Positions 1 to 8,073 of a stretch of DNA of 64,000 nt are shown here, piece by piece; position 1 is the first letter of the stretch, and each line of letters starts with the position of its first letter. This DNA is from CAVSJO01 sp963728445 (GTDB lineage Bacteria > Gemmatimonadota > Gemmatimonadetes > Longimicrobiales > RSA9): the NCBI GenBank assembly GCA_963728445.1, contig CAVSJO010000006.1, positions 1,922,001-1,986,000 on the forward strand, read 5' to 3'. Below the pieces are notes generated by a model. That model did no database searches. It was not told the DNA's origin and saw only the letters and a list, made by a program, of their open reading frames with translations. The position numbers and the translations under genes were made by a program.

Positions 1-2
1 GC

Positions 3-119
3 GATCTCAAGTCCACCGTCTCCCGCCTCCTGCGCCACATGCTCGGGCTGCCGGCGCCGATCCGCGCCAGCGAGAACGGCGGCGGCACCCCCGCCGAGGC
101 GGACGAAGGGGAGGCGTGA
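3..119 (+). CDS. C-terminal end of a gene cut by the window edge, probably accD
   Basis: An open frame runs in from the left edge and stops with TGA at 117-119. The 38 visible residues begin DLKSTVSRLLRHMLG and end in an acidic, Gly/Ala-rich tail. A basic amphipathic helix of this kind followed by a short loose tail fits the extreme C-terminus of the acetyl-CoA carboxylase carboxyltransferase beta subunit, and accD directly upstream of folC is a common bacterial arrangement. The stop overlaps the folC start (GTGA), so the two are probably translationally coupled. Too little remains to see any catalytic motif, so the accD name rests mainly on position. Confidence 0.45.
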   Translation, partial: DLKSTVSRLLRHMLGLPAPIRASENGGGTPAEADEGEA

Positions 120-1471
120 GCGACGGCGCCGTCGCCCGGCCCAGCTACGACGAGCTCGTCCGCGCCCTCCTGCCGCGCCTCACGGGCGGAATCCGATGGG
201 GGCTCGAGCGGACGGAGCGCCTGCTGTCCGGTGTCGGTGATCCCCACCGCCGGTTCCGGGTCGTGCACGTGGGCGGCACGAACGGAAAGGGCTCGGTTTC
301 CGCGACGGCGGCCGCGATCCTGGCCCGCGCCGGTCATCGCACCGGCCTCTACACCTCTCCCCACCTGTGCAGCTTCCGGGAGCGCATCCGGATCGACGGG
401 CGGGCCATCGGGGAGCCCGAGCTGCTGGACTCGGCGGCCCGGCTCTGGCCCGCGGTGCTCGCCGAGGGGCCGACCTTCTTCGAGGCGACGACGGCCATCG
501 CGTTCGATGCGCTCGCGCACGCCGGCGTCGAGATCGCGGTGGTGGAGGTCGGCCTCGGCGGACGGCTGGACGCGACGAACGTCGTCGCCCCGGACGTCGC
601 CGTCATCACGAACGTGGAACGGGATCACGTGGAGTATCTCGGGGACACGCTCTCCGCGATCGCCCGTGAGAAGGCGGGCATCATCAAGGCGGGCGTCCCG
701 GTGCTGACGGGCGAGCCGCGGGACGGCATCGCCGAGCAGCTGGCCCGACGCGCCGCGGAGCTGGGCGCCCCGTTCCATCGCCTCCTCGCGGCGGAGGTGC
801 GGAACGCGGAGACGTCGCTGGACGGGACCCGTTTCGAGCTGGACACCGGGGTCTGGGGACCTTTGCGGCTGCACACGCCGCTGCCCGGGCTGCACCAGGC
901 GCTGAACGCGGCCCTCGCGGTGCGGGCGGTGGAGCTGCTGCCGGAGCCGCTTCGACCCGTCCGGGCCGACGTGCTCGCGGGCGTGGCCTCCGTGCGCTGG
1001 CCCGGGCGCCTGCAGGTCGAGCGGACGCCGGACGGGCTGTGGCTCTTCGACGCCGCCCACAACCCGTCGGGCATGGCGGCGCTGACGGAAGCGCTGGACG
1101 TGCTCGAGCCGCCGCGGCCGCGGGTCGGCGTCGTCGCCATCCTGAGGGACAAGGACTGGGGCGAGATGCTGGCGGGGCTGGGCGACCGCGTGGACGAGCT
1201 GGTGCTCACCGAAGCGCCGACGGCGCCCGAGGGTCGGCGCTGGGACCCGGCGGCGGCCGCGCGGGTTGCCGCCGCGCGGGGCGTCGGCGCCCGCGTCAGG
1301 GTGGAGCCCGACCTCCCCGCGGCGCTGCGCCGGGCGCGGGCGTCGGCGGGAGCCGGTGGCACGGTCGTCGTGACCGGCTCGTTCCACACGGTCGGAGATG
1401 CGCTGGCCCTTCTCGGATGGGCGCCCGACGGGGCCGACGCGGCCTTGCCCCCATCCGTCGGCGCGGTCTAG
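116..1471 (+). CDS. folC: Folylpolyglutamate synthase / dihydrofolate synthase
   Basis: A 451-residue cytoplasmic Mur-ligase-type ATPase that adds glutamate to dihydropteroate or folates. The P-loop GGTNGKGSV lies near residue 53, a Ser/Pro-rich folate-binding segment (YTSPHL) near residue 80, the EVGLGGRLDATN block near residue 143 and the AHNP motif near residue 316. Length is normal for the family. The GTG start overlaps the previous stop as GTGA. hisS follows 10 bases later, and the hisS -10 box lies over the folC stop codon. Confidence 0.95.
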   Translation: MSDGAVARPSYDELVRALLPRLTGGIRWGLERTERLLSGVGDPHRRFRVVHVGGTNGKGSVSATAAAILARAGHRTGLYTSPHLCSFRERIRIDGRAIGEPELLDSAARLWPAVLAEGPTFFEATTAIAFDALAHAGVEIAVVEVGLGGRLDATNVVAPDVAVITNVERDHVEYLGDTLSAIAREKAGIIKAGVPVLTGEPRDGIAEQLARRAAELGAPFHRLLAAEVRNAETSLDGTRFELDTGVWGPLRLHTPLPGLHQALNAALAVRAVELLPEPLRPVRADVLAGVASVRWPGRLQVERTPDGLWLFDAAHNPSGMAALTEALDVLEPPRPRVGVVAILRDKDWGEMLAGLGDRVDELVLTEAPTAPEGRRWDPAAAARVAAARGVGARVRVEPDLPAALRRARASAGAGGTVVVTGSFHTVGDALALLGWAPDGADAALPPSVGAV

Positions 1472-1474
1472 ATT
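1445..1474 (+). promoter_or_regulatory. Candidate promoter for hisS, leaderless geometry
   Basis: TTGCCC (1445-1450), an 18-base spacer and TAGATT (1469-1474) lie inside the folC 3' end. The -10 ends 7 bases before the hisS ATG at 1482, so transcription would start at about the A of the ATG. No Shine-Dalgarno is visible in front of hisS. The -35 matches the usual TTGACA only in part. Confidence 0.4.
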
Positions 1475-1481
1475 CGCGCCC

Positions 1482-2768
1482 ATGCCGGATTTCCAGAGCT
1501 TGCCGGGTTTTCGCGACTTCTATCCCGAAGAGCTCGCGGTGCGTTCACGCATCTTCGCCGCGTGGCGGGAGGCGGCCCGGCGGTACGGTTTCGAGGAATA
1601 CGACGGACCTCCTCTCGAGCCGCTCGAAATGTACGTCGAGAAGAGCGGCCAGGAGATCGTCGAGCAGCTCTACAGCTTCACGGACAAGGGCGGTCGCGAG
1701 GTCTCGCTCCGGCCGGAGATGACGCCCACGCTGGCACGCATGGCGGGGGCGCGGGCCCGTGGACTGCCGAAGCCGATCCGCTGGTTCTCCCTGCCACAGC
1801 TCTTCCGCTACGAGCGGACGCAGCGCGGGCGGCTCCGCGAGCACTTCCAGTGGAACGTCGACATCGTGGGGGAGAGCGACGTCGCGGCCGACGCCGAGGT
1901 GCTGTGCGTCGCCCTCGAGGCGCTGTCGATTCTCGGTCTCGGCGCCGACGACGTGGTGGCGCGGGTGAACGACCGGCGGCTCATGGAGCGCGTGGTTCGT
2001 CACGTCTTCCCGGGCCTCGAGGACCCTGCCCCGGTGTACGCCGCCGTGGACAAGCTGGAGCGGGAGTCGACGGATCGCATCGTGGAACGTCTGTCGGGCC
2101 AGGTCGGATCGGCCGCGGACCCGGCCGCCGACTTCCTCGGCTTTCTCGAGCACGGTCCGGACCTGGCAGCGTTCCGCGAGCGGTTCGGCGGCCTGCCCGG
2201 CGTGTCGGACGCGCTCGGGCCGCTGGAGTCGTACACGGCGCAGCTCGCCGATCTCGGCTACGGGGACTGGGTCCGCTTCGATCCCCGCATCGTCCGGGGG
2301 CTGGCGTACTACACGGGCATCGTCTTCGAGGTCTTCGACCGGAAGGGCGAGCTGCGTGCGGTGTGCGGCGGCGGCCGCTACGACGACCTGCTGGCGGCCA
2401 TCGGGGGCGAGGACCTTCCGGCGCTGGGGTTCGGGATGGGCGACGTCGTCCTGGGCGAGCTGCTCCGGGACCGCGGCCTCCTGCCCGACACTGCCCCCGC
2501 GGTGGACTACTACGTCGTCGCGATCAGCGAGGACGAGCGCTCCGCCGCGCGGCGACTCGCGGCGCGGCTGCGCCGGACCGGCCGGTCCGTGCTGTACGCC
2601 TTGCGCCCCGCCGGGGTAGGGAAGCAGTTCAAGGAGGCCGGTCAGCGCGGTGCGCGGCGTACGATCGTCATCGGGCCGGACGAGGTCGCCGAGGGCGTGG
2701 TCGTGGTCCGCGAGATGGCGACGGGGGAGGAGCGGCGCGTGCCTCCCGACACCGTGGGCGCCGAATGA
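1482..2768 (+). CDS. hisS: Histidyl-tRNA synthetase
   Basis: A 428-residue class II aminoacyl-tRNA synthetase that charges tRNA-His. Visible signatures are the N-terminal GFRDFYPEE, motif 2 (FRYERTQRGR), the HisRS-specific RGLAYYTGIVFE block and a C-terminal anticodon-binding domain with a KQFKEAGQRGA segment. The reading frame is open further upstream, but ATG 1482 gives the family's normal N-terminus (MPDFQSLPGFRDF) and places the start 7 bases behind a -10-like hexamer. The chain is of usual length and all motifs are intact. Confidence 0.95.
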   Translation: MPDFQSLPGFRDFYPEELAVRSRIFAAWREAARRYGFEEYDGPPLEPLEMYVEKSGQEIVEQLYSFTDKGGREVSLRPEMTPTLARMAGARARGLPKPIRWFSLPQLFRYERTQRGRLREHFQWNVDIVGESDVAADAEVLCVALEALSILGLGADDVVARVNDRRLMERVVRHVFPGLEDPAPVYAAVDKLERESTDRIVERLSGQVGSAADPAADFLGFLEHGPDLAAFRERFGGLPGVSDALGPLESYTAQLADLGYGDWVRFDPRIVRGLAYYTGIVFEVFDRKGELRAVCGGGRYDDLLAAIGGEDLPALGFGMGDVVLGELLRDRGLLPDTAPAVDYYVVAISEDERSAARRLAARLRRTGRSVLYALRPAGVGKQFKEAGQRGARRTIVIGPDEVAEGVVVVREMATGEERRVPPDTVGAE

Positions 2769-2781
2769 CGCCGGGCAAGGA

Positions 2782-3069
2782 ATGACGCAGGACGAACGCA
2801 ACGAGGACGAGCTGGGAGCCGCGCGCCGCAGGATCCTGCGGCGCGCGGCGCTCTACACCTACGGGTTCATGGCGATGGCCGTCGTGGTTGCCGTCGGCGG
2901 GGCCGCGTTCCTGGCCTGGATCTTCGGCGCGATGGGCCTGCCGTTCCTGCCCACGTGGATCGTGCTCTCGCTGCTGACCCTGGGCATTCCGCTGATCGGG
3001 CACGGGCTGCTGCAGCTGCGGGACCGGGTGCGTGCCGCCCGACGCGATCACGACACTTCGAACGACTGA
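2782..3069 (+). CDS. Small two-helix membrane protein of unknown function
   Basis: A 95-residue protein with a charged, Arg-rich N-terminal 25 residues, two hydrophobic segments (about residues 27-53 and 59-80) separated by a short loop containing FLPTW, and a basic tail. It sits 13 bases after hisS and 15 bases before proS on the same strand, so it is probably co-transcribed with them. The start at 2782 is chosen because it places the charged helix before the first membrane segment. The topology resembles the small 2TM domains found in many bacteria, but I do not recognise a specific family. Confidence 0.7.
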   Translation: MTQDERNEDELGAARRRILRRAALYTYGFMAMAVVVAVGGAAFLAWIFGAMGLPFLPTWIVLSLLTLGIPLIGHGLLQLRDRVRAARRDHDTSND

Positions 3070-3084
3070 CACACGGCGGACGAG

Positions 3085-4578
3085 ATGGCTGAGGAGAAGG
3101 CACTGACGACGCGGGCGGACGACTTCTCCGCCTGGTACAACGAGGTAGTACTGCGCTCGGAGCTGGCGGATTACTCGCCCGTGCGCGGCTGCATGGTGAT
3201 CCGGCCGTACGGCTACGGACTGTGGGAGAACATGCGGGACGCCCTGGACGCCATGTTCAAGGCGACGGGGCACCAGAACGCCTATTTCCCGCTCCTCATC
3301 CCCCAGAGCTACATCACCCGCGAGGCGGAGCACGTCGAGGGCTTTGCCAAGGAGATGGCGCTCGTCACGCACACGCGGCTCATCGCGGGGGAGGACGGCG
3401 CGCTCGTGCCGGACCCGGCCTCGAAGCTGGAGGAGCCCCTCGTCATCCGGCCGACGTCCGAGACGATCATCTACGACATGTTCGCGAAGTGGGTCCAGAG
3501 CTACCGGGACCTGCCGCTGCTGATCAACCAGTGGGCGAACGTCGTTCGCTGGGAGATGCGGACGCGACTCTTCCTGCGCACTGCCGAGTTCCTGTGGCAG
3601 GAGGGGCACACGGCGCACGCCTCGGCGGACGAGGCAGAGGCCGAGGCCCGGCGGATGCTCGGGGTCTACCGGGACTTCATGGAGAACTGGATGGCCATGC
3701 CGGTCATCACCGGCGAGAAGTCGGATTCGGAGAAGTTCCCGGGCGCCGAGCGGACGTACGCGTGCGAGGGGCTCATGCAGGACAACCGGGCGCTGCAGGC
3801 GGGCACGTCCCATATGCTCGGACAGAATTTCTCCCGCCAGTTCGATCTGAAGTTCCAGGCGGAGAGCGGGCAGGAGGAGTACGCCTGGAACACGTCGTGG
3901 GGCGTCTCCACCCGCCTCGTGGGGGCCCTCGTGATGACTCATGGGGACGACCGCGGCCTCGTCCTGCCGCCGCGCCTCGCGCCCTACCAGGTCGTCATCG
4001 TGCCGATCTTCCGGAAGGAGGAGGAGCGCGAGGCGGTGATGAACGCCGTCGCCCGGGTGAAGGACGACCTCGGCACCGTCGGCGCCCGCGTCCACGTGGA
4101 CGACCGGGACAACCTGACGCCCGGCGCACGCTACTGGGAATGGGAGCGCAAGGGCGTGCCCCTGCGCATCGAGATCGGTCCGCGGGACGTCGCGAAGTCC
4201 CAGGTCGTGCTCGTCCGTCGTTTCGGCGGGGACGGCAAGGAATTCGTCTCCATGGAGGCCGCACCGGAGCGGGTCCGGCAGGGCCTGGACGACATGCAGG
4301 ACGCGCTGCTGGAGGCGGCGCGACGGCGGCGTGAGGAGAACTCGCACCGGGGCGTCGCGGACTACGAGCGCTTCCGGGAGATCATCGACGGTCCCGGCGG
4401 CTTCGTGTACGCCGGCTGGTGTGGCTCGGCCGCCTGCGAGGAGAAGGTGAAGGACGACACGAAGGCGACGATCCGGGTGCTGCCGATGGAGGAATTCCGC
4501 TCGGACGAGGCGCCGACGCGCTGCCTCGTGTGCGGCGAGGCGGCCAGCGAGGAGGTGGTGTGGGCGCGGGCCTACTGA
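3085..4578 (+). CDS. proS: Prolyl-tRNA synthetase, archaeal/eukaryotic type
   Basis: A 497-residue class II synthetase that charges tRNA-Pro. It lacks the large editing insertion of the common bacterial ProRS and has the short archaeal/eukaryotic architecture: FSAWYNEVV at the start, the RPTSET motif 2 region (about residues 130-135), WEMRTRLFLRTAEFLWQEGH and a C-terminal domain with four Cys (GWCGSAAC and CLVCG) likely to bind zinc, ending in Tyr as is usual for this type. The stop shares one base with the lysA ATG. A few bacterial lineages carry this type, so it is a useful taxonomic marker rather than evidence of recent transfer. Confidence 0.95.
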   Translation: MAEEKALTTRADDFSAWYNEVVLRSELADYSPVRGCMVIRPYGYGLWENMRDALDAMFKATGHQNAYFPLLIPQSYITREAEHVEGFAKEMALVTHTRLIAGEDGALVPDPASKLEEPLVIRPTSETIIYDMFAKWVQSYRDLPLLINQWANVVRWEMRTRLFLRTAEFLWQEGHTAHASADEAEAEARRMLGVYRDFMENWMAMPVITGEKSDSEKFPGAERTYACEGLMQDNRALQAGTSHMLGQNFSRQFDLKFQAESGQEEYAWNTSWGVSTRLVGALVMTHGDDRGLVLPPRLAPYQVVIVPIFRKEEEREAVMNAVARVKDDLGTVGARVHVDDRDNLTPGARYWEWERKGVPLRIEIGPRDVAKSQVVLVRRFGGDGKEFVSMEAAPERVRQGLDDMQDALLEAARRRREENSHRGVADYERFREIIDGPGGFVYAGWCGSAACEEKVKDDTKATIRVLPMEEFRSDEAPTRCLVCGEAASEEVVWARAY

Positions 4579-5843
4579 TGGAGGTGTCCGACGCCCTCGC
4601 GTACCGCGACGGCTGCCTGCATTTCGAGGACGTATCGCTGGACGAGGTCGCAGCCCGCCACGGCACGCCGCTCTACGTCTACAGCCGCGCCGTCATCGAG
4701 ACGCGCTACCGCGAGTTCGAGGAGGCCTTCGCGCCGCTGGACCGCCTGGTCGCGTATTCCGTGAAGGCGAACGGCAACCTGTCCGTCCTGCGCGTGCTGG
4801 CGGAGATGGGCGCGGGTGCGGACATCGTGAGCGGCGGCGAGCTGTACCGGGCCCTCGAGGCCGGGATCCCGCCGGAGCGCATCGTCTTCAGCGGCGTGGG
4901 CAAGACGGTACCGGAGATGGCGTCCGCTCTGGACGCCGGCATCTACGGGTTCAACGTGGAGAGCGAAGGCGAGCTGCGGGCCCTCTCCGAGCTGGCCGAC
5001 GCGATGGGTCGCGAGGCGTCCGTCGCTCTGCGCATCAACCCGGACATCCTCAGTCCGACGCCGCACGAGTACACGCGCACGGGGCACGCCGAGAGCAAGT
5101 TTGGCATCCCGGCGGGGGAAGGGCGGCGACTGTACCGCCTCGCGGCGGAGATGCCCGGGATCCGGCCGCGGGGCATCGACGTCCACATCGGCAGTCAGAT
5201 CCTGGAGCCGGAGCCGTACCGACAGGCACTGCTCGAGGTTCTCGAGATGGTGAGCGAGCTGCGGGCGGACGGGATCGTGCTGGAGTACCTCGACCTGGGC
5301 GGCGGCTTCGGCGTCTCCTACGACGTGGAGGAGCCGAAGCCGGCGGCGGACTTCGCCGAGGTCCTGACGCCCCACCTCGCCGCATCGAGGATGCGCCTCG
5401 TGCTGGAGCCGGGACGGTACGTGGTCGGGCCCGCGGGGCTGCTGCTGGCGCGGGTGCTCTACCGGAAGACGATGGGTCGGAAGACGTTCGTCATCACGGA
5501 CGCCGGGATGAACGACCTGCTGCGGCCGAGCCACTACGCGAGCTTCCATTCCGTGCGGCCCGTCGAGCGGCATCCGGACCGGGCCACGTCGCCCGTCGAC
5601 ATCGTCGGGCCGGTCTGCGAGTCCGGTGACTTCCTGGCGCTGGATCGGCCGCTGGAGGAGGTCCGGGAAGGCGAGCTGGTGGCGGTGCTGACGGCGGGCG
5701 CCTACGGCTTCTCCATGGCCTCGACCTACAACCAGCGCCCCCGGCCGGCTGAAGTGCTCGTCGAGGGCAGCGGCGCACGCGTGATCCGCTCGCGCGAGCG
5801 ATACGAGGACCTGCTCGGCGACGAGGCCGAGCTCCTGCGCTGA
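4578..5843 (+). CDS. lysA: Diaminopimelate decarboxylase
   Basis: A 421-residue PLP enzyme of fold type III that decarboxylates meso-diaminopimelate to lysine, the last step of lysine synthesis. PLP Lys63 lies in AYSVKANGN; HIGSQI and the Gly-rich GGGFGVSY phosphate-binding loop follow, and the catalytic Cys sits in GPVCESGDFL. The ATG overlaps the proS stop (TGATG). It links functionally with the dapL-like aminotransferase at 33.4 kb, which would feed the same pathway. Confidence 0.95.
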   Translation: MEVSDALAYRDGCLHFEDVSLDEVAARHGTPLYVYSRAVIETRYREFEEAFAPLDRLVAYSVKANGNLSVLRVLAEMGAGADIVSGGELYRALEAGIPPERIVFSGVGKTVPEMASALDAGIYGFNVESEGELRALSELADAMGREASVALRINPDILSPTPHEYTRTGHAESKFGIPAGEGRRLYRLAAEMPGIRPRGIDVHIGSQILEPEPYRQALLEVLEMVSELRADGIVLEYLDLGGGFGVSYDVEEPKPAADFAEVLTPHLAASRMRLVLEPGRYVVGPAGLLLARVLYRKTMGRKTFVITDAGMNDLLRPSHYASFHSVRPVERHPDRATSPVDIVGPVCESGDFLALDRPLEEVREGELVAVLTAGAYGFSMASTYNQRPRPAEVLVEGSGARVIRSRERYEDLLGDEAELLR

Positions 5844-5857
5844 GGGAGGAGCGGGGC

Positions 5858-7399
5858 ATGCGCCATCGCATCCTGATCCTGGATTACGGCTCGCAGTTCA
5901 CGCAGCTCATCGCCCGGAGGATCCGGGAGGAGCGGGTCTACTGCGAGATCCACCCACCGACGGTGACGCTGGACTGGATCCGGGAGTGGGATCCGAAGGG
6001 AATCGTGCTCTCCGGCGGCCCCGCGTCCGTCTACGGGGAGGACGTGCCAACGGCCGATCCGGCGCTGCTCCGGATGGGGATCCCCGTACTCGGCGTGTGC
6101 TACGGCATGCAGCTCGTGGCGCAGCTCGAGGGCGGCACGGTCGTCCACGGGAAGCGGGAGTACGGCCGCGCCGAGATGGAGATCCTGTCCGCAGACGACC
6201 TCTTCGACGGCTTCCGGCCCGGCGAGCCCGAGGGCGTGTGGATGAGCCACGGTGACCACGTGGACGCGCCGCCGCCTGGCTTCAAGGTCCTGGCCCGCAC
6301 GGGCTCGCTGCCCGTGGCCGCCTTTCGCGCGGAGGACCGCCCCGTCTTCGGCGTACAGTTCCACCCCGAAGTGGCTCACACTCCGCGGGGCGACGAGGTC
6401 CTGTCCAACTTCGTCTTCCGGATCTGCGGCTGCGAGCCCGACTGGACGGCGGGCTCCTTCATCGGGTCCTCGGTCGACCGGATCCGCGCGCAGGTCGGCG
6501 AGGCCCAGGTGATCTGCGGTCTGTCCGGCGGCGTGGACTCGTCAGTGGCCGCGGCCCTCGTGCACCGCGCCATCGGCGATCAGCTCACGTGCATCTTCGT
6601 CGATCATGGCCTGCTGCGGCGGGGCGAACGGGAATCCGTCGAGCGCACCTTCCGCGCCCACCTCGGCATCCGGCTCGTGGTGGTGGACGCGGCTCGCCAG
6701 TTCCTCGAGCGGCTCCAGGACGTGCACGACCCGGAGGAGAAGCGGCGCCGAATCGGCGAGACGTTCATCCGCGTCTTCGAAAAGGCGGCGGCGGACGCCG
6801 GCGGCGACGCTCGCTTCCTCGTGCAGGGCACGCTCTACCCGGACGTCATCGAGTCGCTGAGCGTGCGCGGCCCGTCGGCGACGATCAAGACGCACCACAA
6901 CGTCGGCGGCCTGCCGGAAGACATGCAGTTCGAGCTGATCGAGCCGCTGCGGGAGCTGTTCAAGGACGAGGTGCGACGCGTGGGCCGGGAGCTCGGCCTG
7001 CCGGAGGAGATGGTGGGTCGGCACCCGTTTCCGGGGCCGGGCCTGGCGATCCGGATCCTCGGAGCGGTCTCCGAGCCCGACCTGGAGACGCTCCGGGCCG
7101 CCGACTCCATCTATCTGGAGGAGATCCGCGAGGCCGGGCTGTACGACGACATCTGGCAGGCGTTCGCCGTGCTGTTGCCGGTTCGAAGCGTCGGCGTGAT
7201 GGGTGACGCGCGCACGTACGAGCAGACCGTCGCCCTGCGCGCCGTGACCAGCCGGGACGGCATGACCGCCGACTGGTTCCCGTTCCCCCACGACGTGCTC
7301 GCCCGGATCTCGTCCCGCATCATCAACGAGGTCCCGGGCGTGAACCGCGTCTGCTACGACGTGAGCTCGAAGCCGCCGTCGACCATCGAGTGGGAGTAG
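5858..7399 (+). CDS. guaA: GMP synthase (glutamine-hydrolysing)
   Basis: A 513-residue enzyme converting XMP to GMP. The N-terminal class I glutamine amidotransferase has the nucleophile in GVCYGMQ (about residue 87) and the His/Glu pair in QFHPEVAHT. The PP-loop LSGGVDSSV begins near residue 222, and the dimerisation domain ends with the conserved PPSTIEWE. A GGGAGGAGCGGGG purine-rich ribosome site precedes the ATG, 14 bases after lysA. All catalytic motifs are intact and length is normal. Confidence 0.97.
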   Translation: MRHRILILDYGSQFTQLIARRIREERVYCEIHPPTVTLDWIREWDPKGIVLSGGPASVYGEDVPTADPALLRMGIPVLGVCYGMQLVAQLEGGTVVHGKREYGRAEMEILSADDLFDGFRPGEPEGVWMSHGDHVDAPPPGFKVLARTGSLPVAAFRAEDRPVFGVQFHPEVAHTPRGDEVLSNFVFRICGCEPDWTAGSFIGSSVDRIRAQVGEAQVICGLSGGVDSSVAAALVHRAIGDQLTCIFVDHGLLRRGERESVERTFRAHLGIRLVVVDAARQFLERLQDVHDPEEKRRRIGETFIRVFEKAAADAGGDARFLVQGTLYPDVIESLSVRGPSATIKTHHNVGGLPEDMQFELIEPLRELFKDEVRRVGRELGLPEEMVGRHPFPGPGLAIRILGAVSEPDLETLRAADSIYLEEIREAGLYDDIWQAFAVLLPVRSVGVMGDARTYEQTVALRAVTSRDGMTADWFPFPHDVLARISSRIINEVPGVNRVCYDVSSKPPSTIEWE

Positions 7400-7439
7400 T
7401 GGGGCAGGGGCCGAGCAGCGACGTCCGTCCCTCGCAGCC

Positions 7440-7922
7440 CTAACGCGGCCGGTGGGCCGAATCCGGCGGGATTCGATTCGGCCGCCGGGCAGCACCGGGG
7501 GCGGGCTGGCCGGGCCGGCGGATGGAATCGGCGGCGGGCGAGCCCGGCCGACGCGTGGAGTCAGGCGCGATCGCCCCGGGACGTGCCGGCGGACCGGCTT
7601 TCGCGGCGGAATCTGCGGGCTCTCCGGAGAGTTGCCGTGAGACTTCGTCCCAGACCGCCTGCATGTATGCCGGGTCGGACGAGTGCCGTTTCGCGAACGC
7701 CTCCAGGGCCGCCCCAGTGACCCCTTCCTTCGACAGGATCGTCGATTTCCGGCTCTCGAAGTCGGCTGCGGACGCCGCCGCGTAGCGTGCCTCGCGCAGC
7801 GCGACGTAGGTGCGCACGAAGCGCTCCCGGCTGACTCCGCCGCTCGCCCCGCTCGAGGACCCGCTGCAGCCGGTGGTGGCCAGCGCCACGAGGAGCGCCG
7901 TCGCGAACGTGAGTCGTCTCAT
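7440..7922 (-). CDS. Small lipoprotein with Arg-Pro repeat tail, function unknown
   Basis: A 160-residue protein starting MRRLTFATALLVALATTGC: a basic n-region, hydrophobic core and a Cys at residue 19 fit a lipoprotein signal, although Thr-Thr-Gly is a weak lipobox. A helical middle (about residues 35-100) is followed by a disordered tail in which Asp-Ser-x-Arg-Arg-Pro-like units recur four or five times. The frame is open upstream, but ATG 7922 is chosen for the signal peptide and for the promoter immediately upstream. It is convergent with guaA and divergent from the M14 peptidase. I do not recognise the family. Confidence 0.7.
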   Translation of the reverse strand: MRRLTFATALLVALATTGCSGSSSGASGGVSRERFVRTYVALREARYAAASAADFESRKSTILSKEGVTGAALEAFAKRHSSDPAYMQAVWDEVSRQLSGEPADSAAKAGPPARPGAIAPDSTRRPGSPAADSIRRPGQPAPGAARRPNRIPPDSAHRPR

Positions 7923-7927
7923 GCCGG

Positions 7928-7957
7928 AGGCTAGCGGGCGCGCGGAGAGAGTGTCAA
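7928..7957 (-). promoter_or_regulatory. Promoter for the 7.4-kb lipoprotein, leaderless geometry
   Basis: On the minus strand, a perfect TTGACA (7957-7952) is followed by an 18-base spacer and TAGCCT (7933-7928). Only 5 bases separate the -10 from the ATG at 7922, so the transcript should begin at or next to the start codon. No Shine-Dalgarno exists. Confidence 0.55.
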
Positions 7958-8073
7958 CCCGGAAGGCCGACGCCGGGCACGGTGGACGAAGTACGTCGTC
8001 GCCCTCTTTTCGCGGGGGCGGCGTGGCCCTAGGTTCCGCGGACCCATCCGTTCCCACAGCCGACAACTCCGCC

